NCBI GenBank assembly: GCA_008360975.2
Contig: CM039183.1
Span: forward strand, 78,528,350-78,592,349
DNA: 64,000 bases
Reading direction: 5' to 3'
DNA from: Lichenostomus cassidix
Lineage: Eukaryota > Chordata > Aves > Passeriformes > Meliphagidae
Positions 33,901 through 48,472 of the stretch are shown here, piece after piece. Numbering within the stretch: position 1 is the stretch's first letter; every line of letters begins with the position of its first letter. The notes under the pieces are model-generated. The model saw nothing but the letters and a program-made list of their open reading frames with translations. It ran no database searches and was not told the DNA's origin. The position numbers and the translations under genes were made by a program.

Positions 33901-36900
33901 TTGTCTATACTTTTGCCTATCCCGGCCTGGAAACAGGCCAACTGTGTGGGAGGGGGGATGATATTGCACTAAGGAGGGGAAAGAGAAGAGGGCCAGGGTG
34001 GATGCACTAGGGAATGGTGTGGGGGATAGATGGTGTGTTCTCGCTCTCAGGGTTGCAGGTTGGCTGCAAGTGAGGAAGGCAGTAGGCGCTGCTATGCTGT
34101 GGGTAGAGTGACCCCAGGGAGGGAGCAGCTCTGTGCCCTCAGCCTTGCAAAAGCTGCTGCAGGCCTGCAGTGTGGGTATTACATATCTGAAAAAAGATTA
34201 TGTGTACAAGAGCAATTTACAGCTGCAAGCAGACACCAAGCTTTAAAAGAAACAGCATTTCATACTCTGAGTGTGTCTGTATATAAATATAACATTTTTT
34301 TTAATGCTACTGAGATGCAAGCAAGTAGGACAAGTTAAATTCTGAAGTTAATTTTAAGATTGTGCCTTATTTGTCTACAATGTGTTGGTAATTATACCCT
34401 GTCAGTCTGGGTTGATCAATCAAGAGGGTTTTAAGTGATTCTTCCTTTCTGGAATAATCCCACACTGTCCCCAGCCAACTGAAAGAGCAGTATTGAATTT
34501 GTTTCGAAAAACATGAAGAAGGAAAATAGATAATTTCTCTTTTGAAACATGGAAGAACTGAGTTTAACAGATTAACAAAGGAAGAAAGAGGGGGGCAAAT
34601 AGTACCTCTGAGACCAGCATACTGCATAAATAAGAATGTCTTACTATATAAATTCTGGCTTAGGTAACAGACCATCTTTGAATCTGCCTTTGCACAAAAG
34701 TACACAGGGCTGCAACCACTTTGAAGTTTTGGTTTAGGATTTATTTCTGTGGACACGCATTTGGGAGACAGAGCACATAACTCCCTTTGTGCTCAAAAAG
34801 AGAGGTTTCTAGCAGTGTATTGAAATCCCCACTTCCCAGCTCACTACCATTCTGTCATGACAGTATCCAGCACCTCCCTAGCATCCCTTCTCAGGGATGA
34901 ACAGACACATTGACTTTTCCCAGCTCTGTGTCTTGCGGGACATAAGCTGTCCTGATTCTAAATATATATTTAAATATACAAATAAATATAGATAATTTAA
35001 TTCATATAAGATTACAGGTAGTTGGTGACTTTTCCTTGCTGCCTGGGTCCCAAGTATTGCAGTTCTCTTTGTGAAAGTTTACAGTGTTGCACCTGAATTA
35101 CTTTCCTGTCACATTCATTTCAGAAATGATATTGATGGAAATCCAGCTGCTTGCCTCTTTGTGTTTTCTTCAAGATTTGATTGTGTAGAATTTGCTCACA
35201 GAACCTTTGGCTCCAAGGCAAATCATGCTGGAAATGCTCTTCTCTCTCAAAATATTTGACTGCCTGTGATTCCTGTTGGATGTCTAAAATAGTTTACTCC
35301 ATGAGGCATGGTCGAGGCCCAGATAGGGAGAGAAGCAAGGCAGTGTTCAACACACTGAACCTCATTTTGAAGTGACATAAAATCTCCTTTAACTCCAGTT
35401 GTATACACATCACCCAGCAGTGCATCTGGGTTTGTGCATTGACAATTTAAGCATCTTTCTAAACTTGTGAAATAAAATTAAGTTAGTTATTTGGATATTT
35501 TTTTTTCTCTTTTGAACTTTATATTTTAAAATCCAAGATATGCAGATGAAAACACCTTGTTACCATAGTCTTTTTACAGACAAGAGAGTCAATTCCTATT
35601 GGTTTACAGAGACCATACAAAAGATACTCTTTTTTTCAAAGTAACATAAAAAGATTACACAGTGACAGCAAGCAGATTGCTATTTAAATTGTCAGATAGT
35701 TTTTAGGACTGTAAGTAGTAATTCTAAAACTAACATGTGTAAAATTCCCTAATGCTCTGCACACTTTTTAGTCTGAGATAGTAAGTAAACCTCTTTCTCA
35801 GGAGCAGCTCTTTAACCATGTTGCTGTAGGACAGGAAGTACTTGTTTCCATGTACAGTTAAGCCTGCCTGGTTATCTCCAATAAGTGCACCTTGTGGTTC
35901 CTAAGTGGAGAGCTGTTTTCTGGAGGTTTTAAATCATAACATGACAGATCACATTCTTGATGATTACTAAGATATAATATCAGGTCCTGATACATTCAGT
36001 GAAGAAAAATGTAATTTAGAGAAGTATTACACTGTTCTGTCCACCCAAAATATACTATTTTGTATTTAGGATTGATTTCCCCAGGATTTTAGAATCCTGG
36101 AAAATATTTCTTGTAATAGACTTATGTATCTGTTAAAATATTTTGTTTCTTTAGACATTTGGCTTCATGGCTGATCATCAAGATTGACTCTAATCCCTCT
36201 TTGTAATGTAGCCTGGTTTGTGGATTTTTCAGACAGCTTTTTTTTTTCTTTTCCCCCAACAGATGTTGACGGCTGGATTTGGGTGGTTTGTGTTTTTAAC
36301 AGCTTTTAGAAATACCTCCAAGAATTTGCAAATATGTCACTAACAACCTCCACCTCTCTTTAGATGAAGCATATATACTGAGACATGGGCAAATCATCTA
36401 CATTCCATTGCAGTGCATATTTTGGAGAAACGGAGAACAGCAAAAGAGTTGCAAGCCCTGAAAGGAGTGATACCTAAGCCAGGCTGTATCCCATTAACTG
36501 TTTCTGTCATTAGCAAGGAAAATCCCCCATCTCAAACCAGCAGATCTGTCTTTGCTGTACCTTTACCCCTTTGAGGCTAACTTAGGAATAGCTTTAGCAC
36601 ACATTTTAATCAAATTAGCTTTACACCACTGTAGTATTGCAAGTGGTTGGTCTGGAAATCTTAAAATAAAGTAGCTGGTCTCATGTATGAACTAATTACA
36701 ACCCAGTTCAGCACAGTTTGCATGAAGAGCGTATAATGGATGTGCTTCTGTCATTTAATGACTTTCAAAATAGCTGGCAGGCTTTGAGAGTATTATTTTT
36801 CTAGTAGCAGAGTTCAGCATGCCTGCCATGCTTTTCCATTTGAAACTGAACTTACAGTGGCTGGAAACTTGAACTGGTAAATCCAGTATTTTGATAGATC

Positions 36901-38987
36901 TGTCAGAGGTGGAGGAGAAATGCAACAGAAATGAAATAATCTTCCCCTAGCCAAACTAAAGAACTAAGCTGATCCAATCTATGCTTTCCTGGGACAGACT
37001 CTATAGTGAAATACAATATTTTTCTCTTAGTCAAAGCATTTTATTGCCAATATAAAAGATCTGAATAACTATGCATACTGTTTCATTTAAAATTTGGCGT
37101 TCTTCTACAGATAAACAAGACCAACATAGCTTTCTGCATTCCACTGCAAAGGCAATGCATGCAGAGCACATGAAGTTTCCACTTTAAGACTGCTAGGCAG
37201 GATGATAAGATAGAAACCACATATATCTACTCTGTTTCCCTGCTCTAAAATCAAAATTGTGTAATACAAAGCAGATTTTTCTAGAAGACCTCCATCACTC
37301 CACAGCCTTTCCAAACACCACTGAAGAACAACACCTTGACCCTGAGAGAGCTGATAGGTTTTTCTTTGCTCTATTACCTGACCACTCCTTGCTGCGTGTT
37401 GAACTGCTATTTCTACTGTCCATGGGGATACTCTGTTCTTTGCAGTAGCAGTGATGGTGTTTGGACAGTTACCATGGTTGTGCTTCTGCCTTATGCCCTC
37501 TGTCTTCAAAGTTTCCTTGCCAGTCAAGTTTTCCAGACACCAGGTCAATCTTGGTATCCTCTGCGCTTCTGTTCAACTGTAGCACCCAGCAAGATTGCAC
37601 TGCTGGGCCATGATCAGCCTATGCTCCTCTCTGCTCTGAAGACCTTCCTGAAGAACTGTGGTTTAAGTAATTGCTTTTCAGCATGCACTGGTTCATAGTG
37701 TGCAGCCATTTTAGGGGAAAAAAAAGACAAAGAGAAAAGAAAAACAGAAATAAAAATTTTAAAAGGAAGTAATTTTAAAGAGGTTTAAAAGGGAGAAATT
37801 TGACTAGTTAAATAATATCAGTATAGAGCATTACTATTGGGCTCTTTGTGACATCAGTAAGACTCAGAACACTGCTAAATCTCTTTAGAGAAGGAAGAAA
37901 TCTGGGAAGGAATAGGGAAGCTGTGGGCTGACTATCTCTCCACATCCTGCTTTTCTTCTATTTGTATTTCTTTGTGCATCAGGAATTGTCCTGGGAGAAT
38001 TCAGCATACTGCAAAGATAGCAGGGCAGAGGGGCTCTGGAGAAGATGGGACTATCCATCCTTCTCAGGCCTTCAAATGCAGGATCCTCAAACTCTGTCTC
38101 TCCTACATGTGTCTTGCTCATGCACCTGGCAGGAGAGTCAGAAAAGAGAAGCAGCTGCCAGTCTCTGGAGGGTGATGGGAGAGGTGAGGGAGGAGACAGT
38201 GCTGTGCATGGGAGTAAGATCAGGATCTCACACTCTGTGACAGCATCATCAGCTCATCTTCAGATCCTGCTTGAGTACCACACTTACAACTGCACTGCTA
38301 TGTATCTCTTGTTTCTCAGGACTGCAAGCCTGAGATCACCCCTGCTCCCAAAGTGTCTGGAGCTGTGCATTTGGTGTGAGACACCCAGCTGGGCAGGTGG
38401 GGGTTAGGAGCAAGGTTCTCACTTGCAGGGTGATGAATGTGCCCATCTGGGGGTGTCTCCCCATAAATGTAATAATGCAAGTAGCTAGAAACAGAAGAAG
38501 GAAGAGTTTTAGATCCCTCTCGGATAAGGATGGTGGCAGCATTAACAGGATGAAAGCACAGCTTTCTTTTCCTTGCTAGTTGCACTCATTCATGGCACAT
38601 ATATGTGACACAGGTAGCAAGGGAAAGAAACCTGTGCAAGAAAAAGAGCCACATAGTGATTATGAAAGGGGCAACAGCAAGAGGCAGGACACGTGTCTGA
38701 ACTGCCCTGCTCTCATGGAAAGTTTTGTGGGTATTAATGACCATAGTATCTGGATTGTTTAATTTTTTTTAATTTGTTTTTTTCCCAAAACCAGTCTCAT
38801 CAGTAGAAGGTTGATAATCATCACCATCAGTACCGCCTTTGGATTGCCACAGGGCATGTAACACTATCTACTGAAATCCTAACACTGTAATTGGTGGAGC
38901 TGCCCAAAAAGACTTCTGCTAAGAGATGACATTGGAATCTCACTAAAATAAAAACAAGAAAACCCAATTCTTTCCATGCACATAGTA
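30926..38987. other. Intergenic region between SNAP91 and PRSS35, left part
   Basis: About 8 kb. A moderately GC-richer patch at 30990-31190 and AT-rich simple sequence near 34962-35005 stand out. Frames are short and without familiar protein features. No gene or repeat family was recognised. Confidence 0.7.
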
Positions 38988-39559
38988 TTGTGATAATAGC
39001 TGCAAGTTCCCCACACCCCTTTCTTAATGACTGTACTTGTCACCTATTGTCCTGCCTTACCCACCCCACATGGCCCTGGCCACTCCCTCGGGTTTCCCCT
39101 ATTGGTTCCTGTACTCCTAACTCCGCCCCTGTACCTCCCCTGTACCCAGAGGTCACTGGGCCAGTGTGCTGTCCCTGCCCCTCTCTGTTTCCCTATAAAA
39201 CCCCTTACCCTCTGCCATCTTGCTGTCTATGCTCCACGTGTGTCTGTTTATGCTCCACATGTGGCTGTGCATGTGAGGCCTTCGCCCTCGAGGCATCTCT
39301 GCCTCGGGGAGGTCGTTGGCCTCTGCTGCACCATGCGAATAAACATCTTCCATGGACACAACGCATAGACCCTCCTCGCCTCCTTTATCACCGCCGGTTG
39401 TGGAAGCAGACGAACCAGAGCTAGCCTTATGGCTCCCTGGTCGGTGACAGCGCAGTCTCCAACCCTGGGACAGAGAGTTTGGAGCTCTGAGGCGCTGAAA
39501 CGGGCTGGGTAGAGACGCTCTAGGGTAGGGTCTGCTTTAACATCCTCTAAACCTCAACA
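38988..39559 (+). mobile_element. Probable solo LTR of an endogenous retrovirus, sense orientation
   Basis: About 572 bp, much more GC-rich than its flanks. It has a TATA box (CCTATAAAA, 39192-39200) and AATAAA (39338-39343) at LTR-like spacing. The same eight bases, ACATAGTA, lie at both edges (38980-38987 and 39560-39567) as a candidate target-site duplication. Ends are TTGTG...CAACA, roughly inverted. No internal gag/pol/env was seen, so it reads as a solo LTR. Family not assigned; 8 bp exceeds the usual 4-6 bp, so part of the match may be chance. Confidence 0.7.
39228..39269 (+). repeat. 21-bp tandem duplication inside the LTR
   Basis: Two adjacent 21-nt units, both starting TATGCTCCAC, the first continuing GTGTGTCTG and the second ATGTGGCTG. 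The first contains an E-box CACGTG (39235-39240). They lie just after the position expected for transcription start from the TATA box. Confidence 0.85.
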
Positions 39560-39567
39560 ACATAGTA

Positions 39568-42500
39568 AATAGGTAGTAGAAAAAAATCCTGTCATATCTT
39601 TTTAAGAATGGTTGCAAGTCTTGCCGCTGTTTTAAAAATTACCTGCTTTGTAGGTAACCTGGTTTCCCGCCAGTCTTGTATCTCTGAGCTGTGTGTTTAT
39701 CATGTTTCTACCAGGACCTGCTTCCACAGTGATGTTGCCAGACAAGCTAAAAATTTATCAAAAAGTTTGCTTTCAAATTAGGAGGAGGGAATTACTTCTG
39801 GATCTAGAAAAGTGACTTTTTGTGTGTCTAAAGATACTTGCCGGGAATCCTAGTCTTTGCCAAATTAAAAAAAAGGAAACTGCATTGTGGCCTTGAAAAG
39901 TAGGTGGCTCCACCCCTCTGTCCAGGACTGTGCAATTTTAGCTCTGTATTTGTGCTCTGACTGTTGTGGCGAGAGATGAGCACATGAGGGCCAGCAGGGT
40001 TTGGCAAACAGGCTGTGCTTACAGCCTTGGCTCCACCTTGAGTGTCAAAAAAAGGGCTGGAATAAGGATATAATGAAGCATGGCATTTCCTAAGTTCTTT
40101 CCAATATTTACAGTGTTTTAAATTCATGCTGTTTAATTGCATTTGGGGGAAGGGGAGGGAAGGCAGGTGCATTGTACATACTGGGGTGTGAAGACTCTAC
40201 CCCTTTTGTAGGGTTGTGATGTTCTCTTTCATAAATTGTATGTAAAGAAATGCTGCAGGTAAGACCTGTCTGAAACATTTATAGCTTTCCTTTTCCACAC
40301 TTTGTCCTTGCAGTAGCCCTAGAAGGCTGTGTTCCTGCAACAAGGCTTTACCTTAGCAGTAGGCTTAAATAACTGGTGTAATAAACCTCACCCAGAGCCA
40401 GCTACTGAGAAAGATTCTGCCAGATTTCTCCAGGTGTTGTGCAGGTGTGGATCTCACACAGGCAGATCTCCCTGTCAGGGATCACTCGCTTTTTATTTGA
40501 AACTCATTCCTGTGGATCTTGTGATGGGAGCCATTTACAGCCCAGTTAGTATAATTTGATTCATAACATCAAATCATTGCTATTTTTGCAGTCATTTAAA
40601 TCAGTGAAATTAAATCAGCTTCCTCTGGAGAGTAGGATGTGCCTAGGAGATTAAACCCTGTGCTTGCTGCTGAGGTCCAGAGCCTGTGACCTCTCCCTCA
40701 GTCAATATCTGTGGCAGGAGGAGCTGTCAGGGCAGCCCAGAGCTGTTTTGTAAGGACATCACAGAATTGCTCCTTCAGCTGGCAGCCTGTGTTAGTGTTG
40801 ACTCAAAGCTTATGAAAGCATTTCCCAAGGCTAGCTCCAGATTTGATGGGTTGTCTTAGAGCTATGAATGCCGGTTTGCTTTCAGTGATTTTGCCTTTCA
40901 TTCTCTGTTTAAAGCTGTTACCTTAATAGCACTTTGAAGTGGCTTCTGTTTAACAGCAACCCAAGTTCCTCATTATTCAGCAATGGTTGGGCATTATTTT
41001 ATTTTATTTAATTTTAGGTGTTAGGTGTTAGAGTAGAAAATGAGGTGAAAATCCAAAATGGGCACAGTTAAAATTTAAAACTGGAATTCTCTCTCACTTT
41101 GGAAAGAATTAAATGAAGTTGGAAACTGATGTGAAATAATGAAATACAATTAATGGCAGCTGTTTTTGTGAGGGTTTTTTTAAGTTTGTGAACATTATTT
41201 TCACATAGATGCCTGATTTTATCTAGTCTGAACTAGTAAGAAAAAATCAGTTTCAAGAAGGGAAGGACTCAAGCACATCAATTGAATAATTGGATCACTG
41301 TTGTAACAGGTTAATTGGGAAGCAAGGAAGTAAATTGAACAGTAAATTGAACACTGACAATGCTATTTTCCCTTTTGAGTATTGACTTCCTTTTTATTTC
41401 TTTCTGAAGGAAATAAACCCATTTACAGGTCATAAATGGCTAGTGTATAATGTTCTATAACAAGTAAATACATACACTATGTGATGGCTCAAATCTCCCT
41501 TCAAAACTGAGCATTGTAAATGAGAGGAGAATGTGATGCCAAGTTTGGTTACAAGAGCTTACTCTTTCAACTCACCAATATTAAAAATGGCTTCACACAT
41601 CCTCCATGTAGATGCAGAGCAAAATGTATAAAACCTAAAATGTCAGTGGCGACATCCTTGGAAGCCTCTGTTCATGTCCACCGTTTATGAAGGTCAGTTC
41701 TGAGCCCAAACTCATAATAGGCAGCAATATTTTGGTAGCACAGTAAGTCCCTGTTACTGTGGAGTGGTGGTGGGATAGACAACCAGCAGGTACATATTTT
41801 TTCACTATATAAATCACCACAGCTCTGGAATGCATCAATATCCTGCCACAGATAACCATGGCAGAAAAACCTATATGCCACATGTAGCTATAAAGTCCCT
41901 GTTGACTTTATGCATAAGTTTTTTTTCCAAAATATCCCATTGGTGTTTTTCTTAGAGGTGACTTTTCCCCCCAGTTTGTATTACCAGTAATTCCCTTTGT
42001 GGTAATTTAGCATTCTCTTTCATTGTGTGTGTTTCGGGGAGGGGAAAACACTGCTGGCATTCAAGGCCATGTTGTATCCCCACCACTGTTGGTTCATTTC
42101 TATGCAGAGCCAAAAATATGATGAATCATTCAAGAAAACAGAAAGAAATTGTAAATGCAAAAACCAGTGCTGCCTTTCACTGTAGGAAAATATACAAATC
42201 ACATTTTCTTCCATTCAGTTAGGTGCTGGTATTTTGCTGTTAGTCAAGGGCTTCACCTTTGCCTTCTCTCATCCTCTTCTTCTCCCTTCAACAATGTTCA
42301 CAGAGAGATACAGCCAGAAAAGATCCATTGCTGTTTCTGTCTCCTGGCTGCTTTCATCTTTGATTAAGCAAAACTGCAACCAGAATTTAATCCATAAAGT
42401 TGGAAATTAAACTGGAGGGGAGGGGTGGGAGAGTGCTGCAACTGCAGCCAAAGGGCAGCTGAGTAACTTGTCTGAAAACCAGCCCAATTTGGTTTCATCC

Positions 42501-45500
42501 AAAGCTTTCAAACTCTTTCACATGGAAAAGAAGTAGAGCCATAGCAACTGCATTAACTTTGGTGTGTACATAATTACCAAGAAGCACAAGTAAATATTTG
42601 TGTGGCTTTTCCAGTATATCTGATCTCTCTTCTTAACAATAACAACTGAGGGATTAACAATTATCAAGGTCTAAAGACATATTTGAAGCAGGAGGAATGA
42701 ATGATTCATAAGGAATACCTGCATAATAAACAGCCTAAGGTGCCACTTTGGAGGATTTGATTGTCTGTTATTTGGTGAATGCCTTTTGAGTACATGGTAA
42801 AGACTATGGGAAATGGGAGTATGACTGGAAGATACCTGCACAAGGATCTGGGTTGTATTGGGAACATTTTAGGACTGAATAGACATTTGGACAAGATTCC
42901 AGTTCAAGCCCCCCAGGGCCCATGGGAATGTGTGATCCATAGCACGTGTTTGAACACATCTCCCTCCAAAGAAACCACATCCGTGCCAGTGGCTTGGGAA
43001 TAGCCTGCAGAGGACACAGATGTCACCCCTGGGTCTCTGTGTTCCCTGAGCAGAGGCTGAGAAACATTTCTCAGGCACCAAGACATTCTCCCATATTGTG
43101 GCAAAAGGCAGATTTCAGCAATGAAAATATTTAGATCCTGTTACTAGCCTCAAATGGACTTTGTTCCAGGTCACAAAGATTTCAATCCTATTTATTTCCC
43201 TGTGGCACTTACTTCTCCCCCACGTGAGGACCCATATAAGAGCTGGTGAGTAAGCCCTTGCCAGACCCCTGGTAAATACTGTTTGTATTAGACACACTGT
43301 TAATCACAGCTGTAATAATTTCTTAACTTTCCATTAAATGTTTCCACACTCTTGACCTTGCCAAAAATCTCTTCTTTTACTGTCAGAGATAAAATTGGCA
43401 CCAGTTTCAAGGGCAGAGAATCAAGATAATTATGAGAACAAAGATTATAATATTTTACACACTTCTAATGTGGCCTGGTTCAACAGCTCTCTGAGGCAGA
43501 AAGTATAACTATAGCAAATAGCAGAAACTGAACTAATTACTTATTTTAGAATTAATAACTTGCAGCATAGACTCTGAGTCACTTCCTTGCTGAACTAAAT
43601 TTTTTTACTCATCAAATTTGCTCATGGAGTAATTATCTTGAAGACAGGGAGTTTTTTTTCCCAGAACAAATTTAAAGAGACATTAATATCTTGTAAGACC
43701 AAGTCCCAGATGATTCACTGATAAATCATTACAGGCACTTAGAGAATGGAGTTTGTATAACACGGCCATAGTAACAAACTGCATCAGGACAGAGGAAAAG
43801 AAAAACAACAGAAAATATTTATTGACATAGTAAGTGCATCATATAATATCTTAACAGAGCAAAGGTTTGCATTTATTTTCTCAAATGGCTTGTCATTTTG
43901 CGCAGTGAAAAATATTATAAAGTCTTCTGTCAGTCTTAAGAAGGTTAACATTAAAGAATCCTCAAAGCTACTTCTGAAAGTTTTTAATGTAAATGCCTGA
44001 CACTTGAAGCAAAAGGCTGGTGCCAAGGGGACCCAAATATACTTCAAAATCCTTTGAGATTAGAGTGAAATTTTAAGCTTTCAATTTAATAACATTCTTT
44101 TTTTTTCCCCAGTCATTCTTTAATTCAGGAATTTGTAGATGGAAGTATCTGCAATAATCTGTGCTTTAAAATTAGAAGCAGTTGATTAAATTTCTACAGA
44201 TGCCAAACACAAACAGAAGACATTTGAAAAAAATTTATTGCCTAGAATTTCTAGCTACATGCAAAAAATGGAGCCAAGAGTTAAATGACTCAAATCTGAG
44301 ATTTTTTTTTGTTTGATTTTTCTTCTCCAGTGGATAACAGCCTTTAAAGAAATCTCGGCAAAAGGTCAGGTTTGAGAAACTCCCTTTACTCACTATATGC
44401 TTGATGATCCAGTGTACTGGGAGGTTCATACTGCCTTTTGGTCAGATCTTATGCCTTCCAAGGACCCTCAAGGAACAGAAGCATAATCCCTGCAAATTCA
44501 GGCATGGATTGTAGCTCGGGGTCAAAATCCCCTGCCTGCTAGTGGTCCCTGCCACAACCTGAGTCATCTCACAGCCCTTTCCTTGTTGCTGTTGGCTGGG
44601 AAGAAAAGCCTTATCTTTAACAGTGAAAAATTGTTCATGAATCTTGTGAATTTCACATCTGAATTCATACTATTAAGTCTCTACCAGCTGCCTACTCTTT
44701 CTCACAAAAGGTCCCTCTGCTACCTTGCAGCCATTTCATCTGTTACTTTGCACACTTTCTTTAGCCCTTGCATACCATCTCCATCTTCCTGGTCTTCCAT
44801 ACCATCTACTTGTTCTCTCTTTCAGTTTTGTTTGCTGTTTGCTGCCAGGTCATCCCTTATCAGCAGAATAGAAAGAACTCCCAGCTGCTTCTCTCCTCTA
44901 CATGTGGATGAGTTGTTTTTTTACTTAGGCCCTATTCATGCTGATTCATACTCCATACAGACACATAAATCTGCAAAATTAAGATGGTAAATTATAAAGT
45001 CAGTCAAGGAGTTTCTTCAAGCAATTATTAAAGCATTGGGTACTCTATACCTCATAAAACAGAAATAATTTTCCTACGTAATGTTGTACTTTTGTTAAGA
45101 TAATACAAAATTAGACTTAATTTTTCACATTGCAAATAACCCCCTTGCCTTCCACTGTGTGTCTCAAAGCCTCAGATTAAACACATGCACAAATTCCTTG
45201 CAGAAGCTGGTCTGGGTGTGTTAAAGGCTTGCATTTGAGGTTTATCTTTGGCCCAGAAAAAACTTATTTGTTCACTTTATAAATTCCAGTGGCCCCCTAG
45301 CAGAAAAGGGATTTGACTGAGTTGGTTTTTTCCTAAGACCAGGAATACAGTTAAAGAAAAATATCTACTATACCAACTCTTAGGGAAAAGCATTAGTACT
45401 GATAAAAACAAATGATGTACAGGCTGGTACTTGGGGAGAGGAAAAATCCTTTAGGGAATTTACAGCCCACAAGGGCTGGAAACACAGCCTTGATGCTGCT

Positions 45501-46560
45501 GTCCTAGACAACAGCAAGATCTGATCTACAGAGATCATATTTTCCTCCTATTTTCTCACTGATAACTAGATAGTAACTACAGGTTTTTTTAGAAAATCTG
45601 AGATGATCATGGTTCAGAAATCCTTGTCCCATTTGCAGTCGTGGGTACCAAGAGCTCCATGCAGGACATTGAATTCCTGGGCTTGTGTGTAAGTTCTTGA
45701 TTTATTAACTATTCCAGAAGTCCCTGTAGCAGATAGTCACAATGCCTACATAAAGCATTTCCTTCTCTATTAGGCCAAGCAGAAAACTGAAATGTTGCCT
45801 GGCATGCAGGGACAACAGGAAGAACATTTTGTCTGTGTTTTCCTGTACCTGCATTCCCTGGCCCGAAGGTGCTGACTCAGTCAAAACAACACGTGTTCTG
45901 CAAGGCTGGATATTTGCATGTGTTTGTGCATGTGCACTCAGACACAGACATTTCTTTGTTTGTTTTAAATTAATTTTTATGTTGCTCTGGCCAACCTCTT
46001 TAATCTCTTAGGACCAAAAAATGAAGCACTGAGCATCTAGTATTTATCGTCTGAAAACACAGGTTTTTATCTGTGAGAACCTCAGGTTGTGGCTGAGATA
46101 TTTACAACAGATATTTTCATAACAAAACCATTTGAAAACTGACATGAACATTTTTCATTCTTACCTTGCTCCCAATTCCCAAACCGATAAAGAAATAGAT
46201 TTTATTTCTTCTTCTAAGGACCACACCTAAATAAGACTCAACAAAACAAGGAATTTACTAAGCCCCCTTATCTTGATCAGTTTTGTACCCAAATCAACAG
46301 TGACAATAATTGTAAAAAAATCCATAGACCTGGGTTGTCTTGTATTAGATTAATGGTGTAGTACCTTATTTGTCACAGTAACTATGGAAAAAGGCACTTA
46401 AGAAAAACATTACAGAGCTGACTGAAGAATATTGTAGGTCTGTTGCATAGAGCGAGAGTATTAAATGCTGGACTGAGGTGATTTTAAATTACTGTCAGCA
46501 AAGCCACATGTGTTAATAGAGATGTTAACAACAATAAAAAATAATGCTAAAATCTTAGAG
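39568..46560. other. Intergenic region, right part
   Basis: About 7 kb of AT-rich sequence. A pyrimidine-rich open stretch at 44583-44990 has no protein-like features. No gene, RNA or repeat family was recognised. Confidence 0.7.
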
Positions 46561-48472
46561 ATTTATTTCTAAATTTTAAAAATTATTATTAGTTTTCTGC
46601 AAACAATCACACAAAATAAAATTAGAAAAATAAAAAGAAAAGTTGAGTGTTCCCTGGAAAGGTTGACATTAAAAGAGATAGTTTCCTTTAAAGTGACATC
46701 TCTTCCAATTAATGAAATATTGTTAGGGTTATAATAATGAAGCAAGTCTTAAATTTTTATGCTTTGGCAATAATATGACAAAGAAAGTTGCCTGCACGTT
46801 CAATGTGTCAGGTTATACACTTTCAATCATCTACAAAAAAAAAGCGGGTTATTTAAAATCATCTTATTTCATCAAAAGATATCACAAGCATGTTTTAAAG
46901 ATACCAACAAACAATATTTTAAAATATTTTTGTATATTTTTTCTCCTGTAAAGGAAGAAAATGTATTTTGGTCAGCATAAATTTATGGTAAAAAAAATTA
47001 AATATTAGGGTGGTGAATATTCTAAAAGTATTGAAAACCAAAGGATATGGTCAGAAAGGCACAGTATCTTTTTATGTTATTAGATTAATGTAGCACCATA
47101 ACAATTCTGTGTACTTCAAAATCTTGACATAAAAGATATAGACTTGTATAGTAATCAACAACAATTTTTAAGAAAATGGTTTGTGTTTAAAGGTGTGTAA
47201 AAGTCAAGCTCAGTTTGTGTCTTCATTAAATACATGGTTCTGCAAACATACTGAACCAAATTATTTTCTAACTACTGCTGCTATCTAACAAGATAATTTT
47301 TATAATGCACAAGATAGTTCTACCATTCAGAAGGTGCTATAATTTAGTTGGGAGAAATTTTTAGTTAACCTTGTAAATCCTGCTGAGGTGGAGTCTGAAT
47401 ATAACATGATTAAAACCACCCACTTTGCAAAACTGTATCAATCCAAACTAAAATATTAATTTCCAACTCCCAGTCTAATACATACTATCCTATCTATGAA
47501 GCTGAACTTGTATAAAAGTAATTTATAAAAACTGAAGAAATGTTTAGCACCCAAAAATATATCATCTGTGAAGTTCCAAATGATTGTCAAGTAGCCCCTT
47601 CAGGAGTCAGTGACTTCTCCCAGGGGTAAAGCTAAACATTTGACTAGAAACTAAACCTACAGCTCTCCAAATACTAATTAGAAGACAAATGCATGTGTTT
47701 AAGACTTCTATAGCTTCTCACAGAACATTTAAAGGCATTAAACTATGTCCAGATGTGTCTTCTTCTTCCAAACATGGAAACTTCTATATTTGTTACTTTC
47801 TTTTTTGCTGTTTTTACTGAGCAATGGAGTGAAACTTGTCTTTAAGGTGTGACCCTCAGCTATATAAATTTGGAATTTCCATGGGAGCATTCCAGCAGCA
47901 ACCAGAAGAGGAAGTTTTTCAAACTAATAATCATGAACTATGCTGCTGCTTCTCAACATGGAACTGTGATCTTTAGAGAATGCCAGGATAATGTCTTGTT
48001 CTCATGCAGTTCTCTGGATCATTCTGCACATACAGTAACATGCTATATGCACAACTTGCATTTGAAGAATTGGAACAGAACCCTGAGAAAAGAAAATCCA
48101 TTGGAAAAAAATAGATATTGTTTAATAATACCAGTTTGAGATGTTTCAACCCTTCCCCTGGGAAAAAAAAATAACAAAGAGGTGCAGTCATTTTTTTTCC
48201 CCTCATGAATGACTTGAATTTGTCACAATTGCAAACATAAATATAGTTTGGGATTTTAAGTGCATATCTAGGTTGATTACAATTAGAAGTATTTTTTCTG
48301 ACACTTCTACCCCTCCCCCAGCAGTTCCGCATTCATCGAGTCACCATAGCACTACTTGTGAGCTTTGAGTTCAAAAACATTCTGACATGGAGTGATGTTC
48401 TTCCAGTAACTGTGACAGCTGACTTTCACTCTATGGCAGTGCGGGTGCTAAGCAAGTGATGTTCAGCTCTCT
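46561..48472 (-). other. PRSS35: PRSS35 3' UTR and downstream flank (extent uncertain)
   Basis: Reading the minus strand from the stop, the first candidate poly(A) hexamer is ATTAAA (48125-48120), then AATAAA at 46567-46562. The sequence is AT-rich with no coding content. Which signal is used cannot be decided from sequence. Confidence 0.45.

Noticed and set aside
37105..38407. Cluster of open frames of 90-147 codons in the intergenic region
   Set aside because: Mutually overlapping on both strands, none with protein-like motifs or plausible splice partners.
38990..39424. 144- and 113-codon frames over the LTR
   Set aside because: They sit across the U3/R-like region with TATA box and poly(A) signal, and encode Pro/Cys/Leu-rich strings of no known family.
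44583..44990. 135-codon plus-strand open frame with hydrophobic and Ser/Cys-rich content
   Set aside because: Arises from pyrimidine-rich sequence; no splice context, domain or homologue I recognise.
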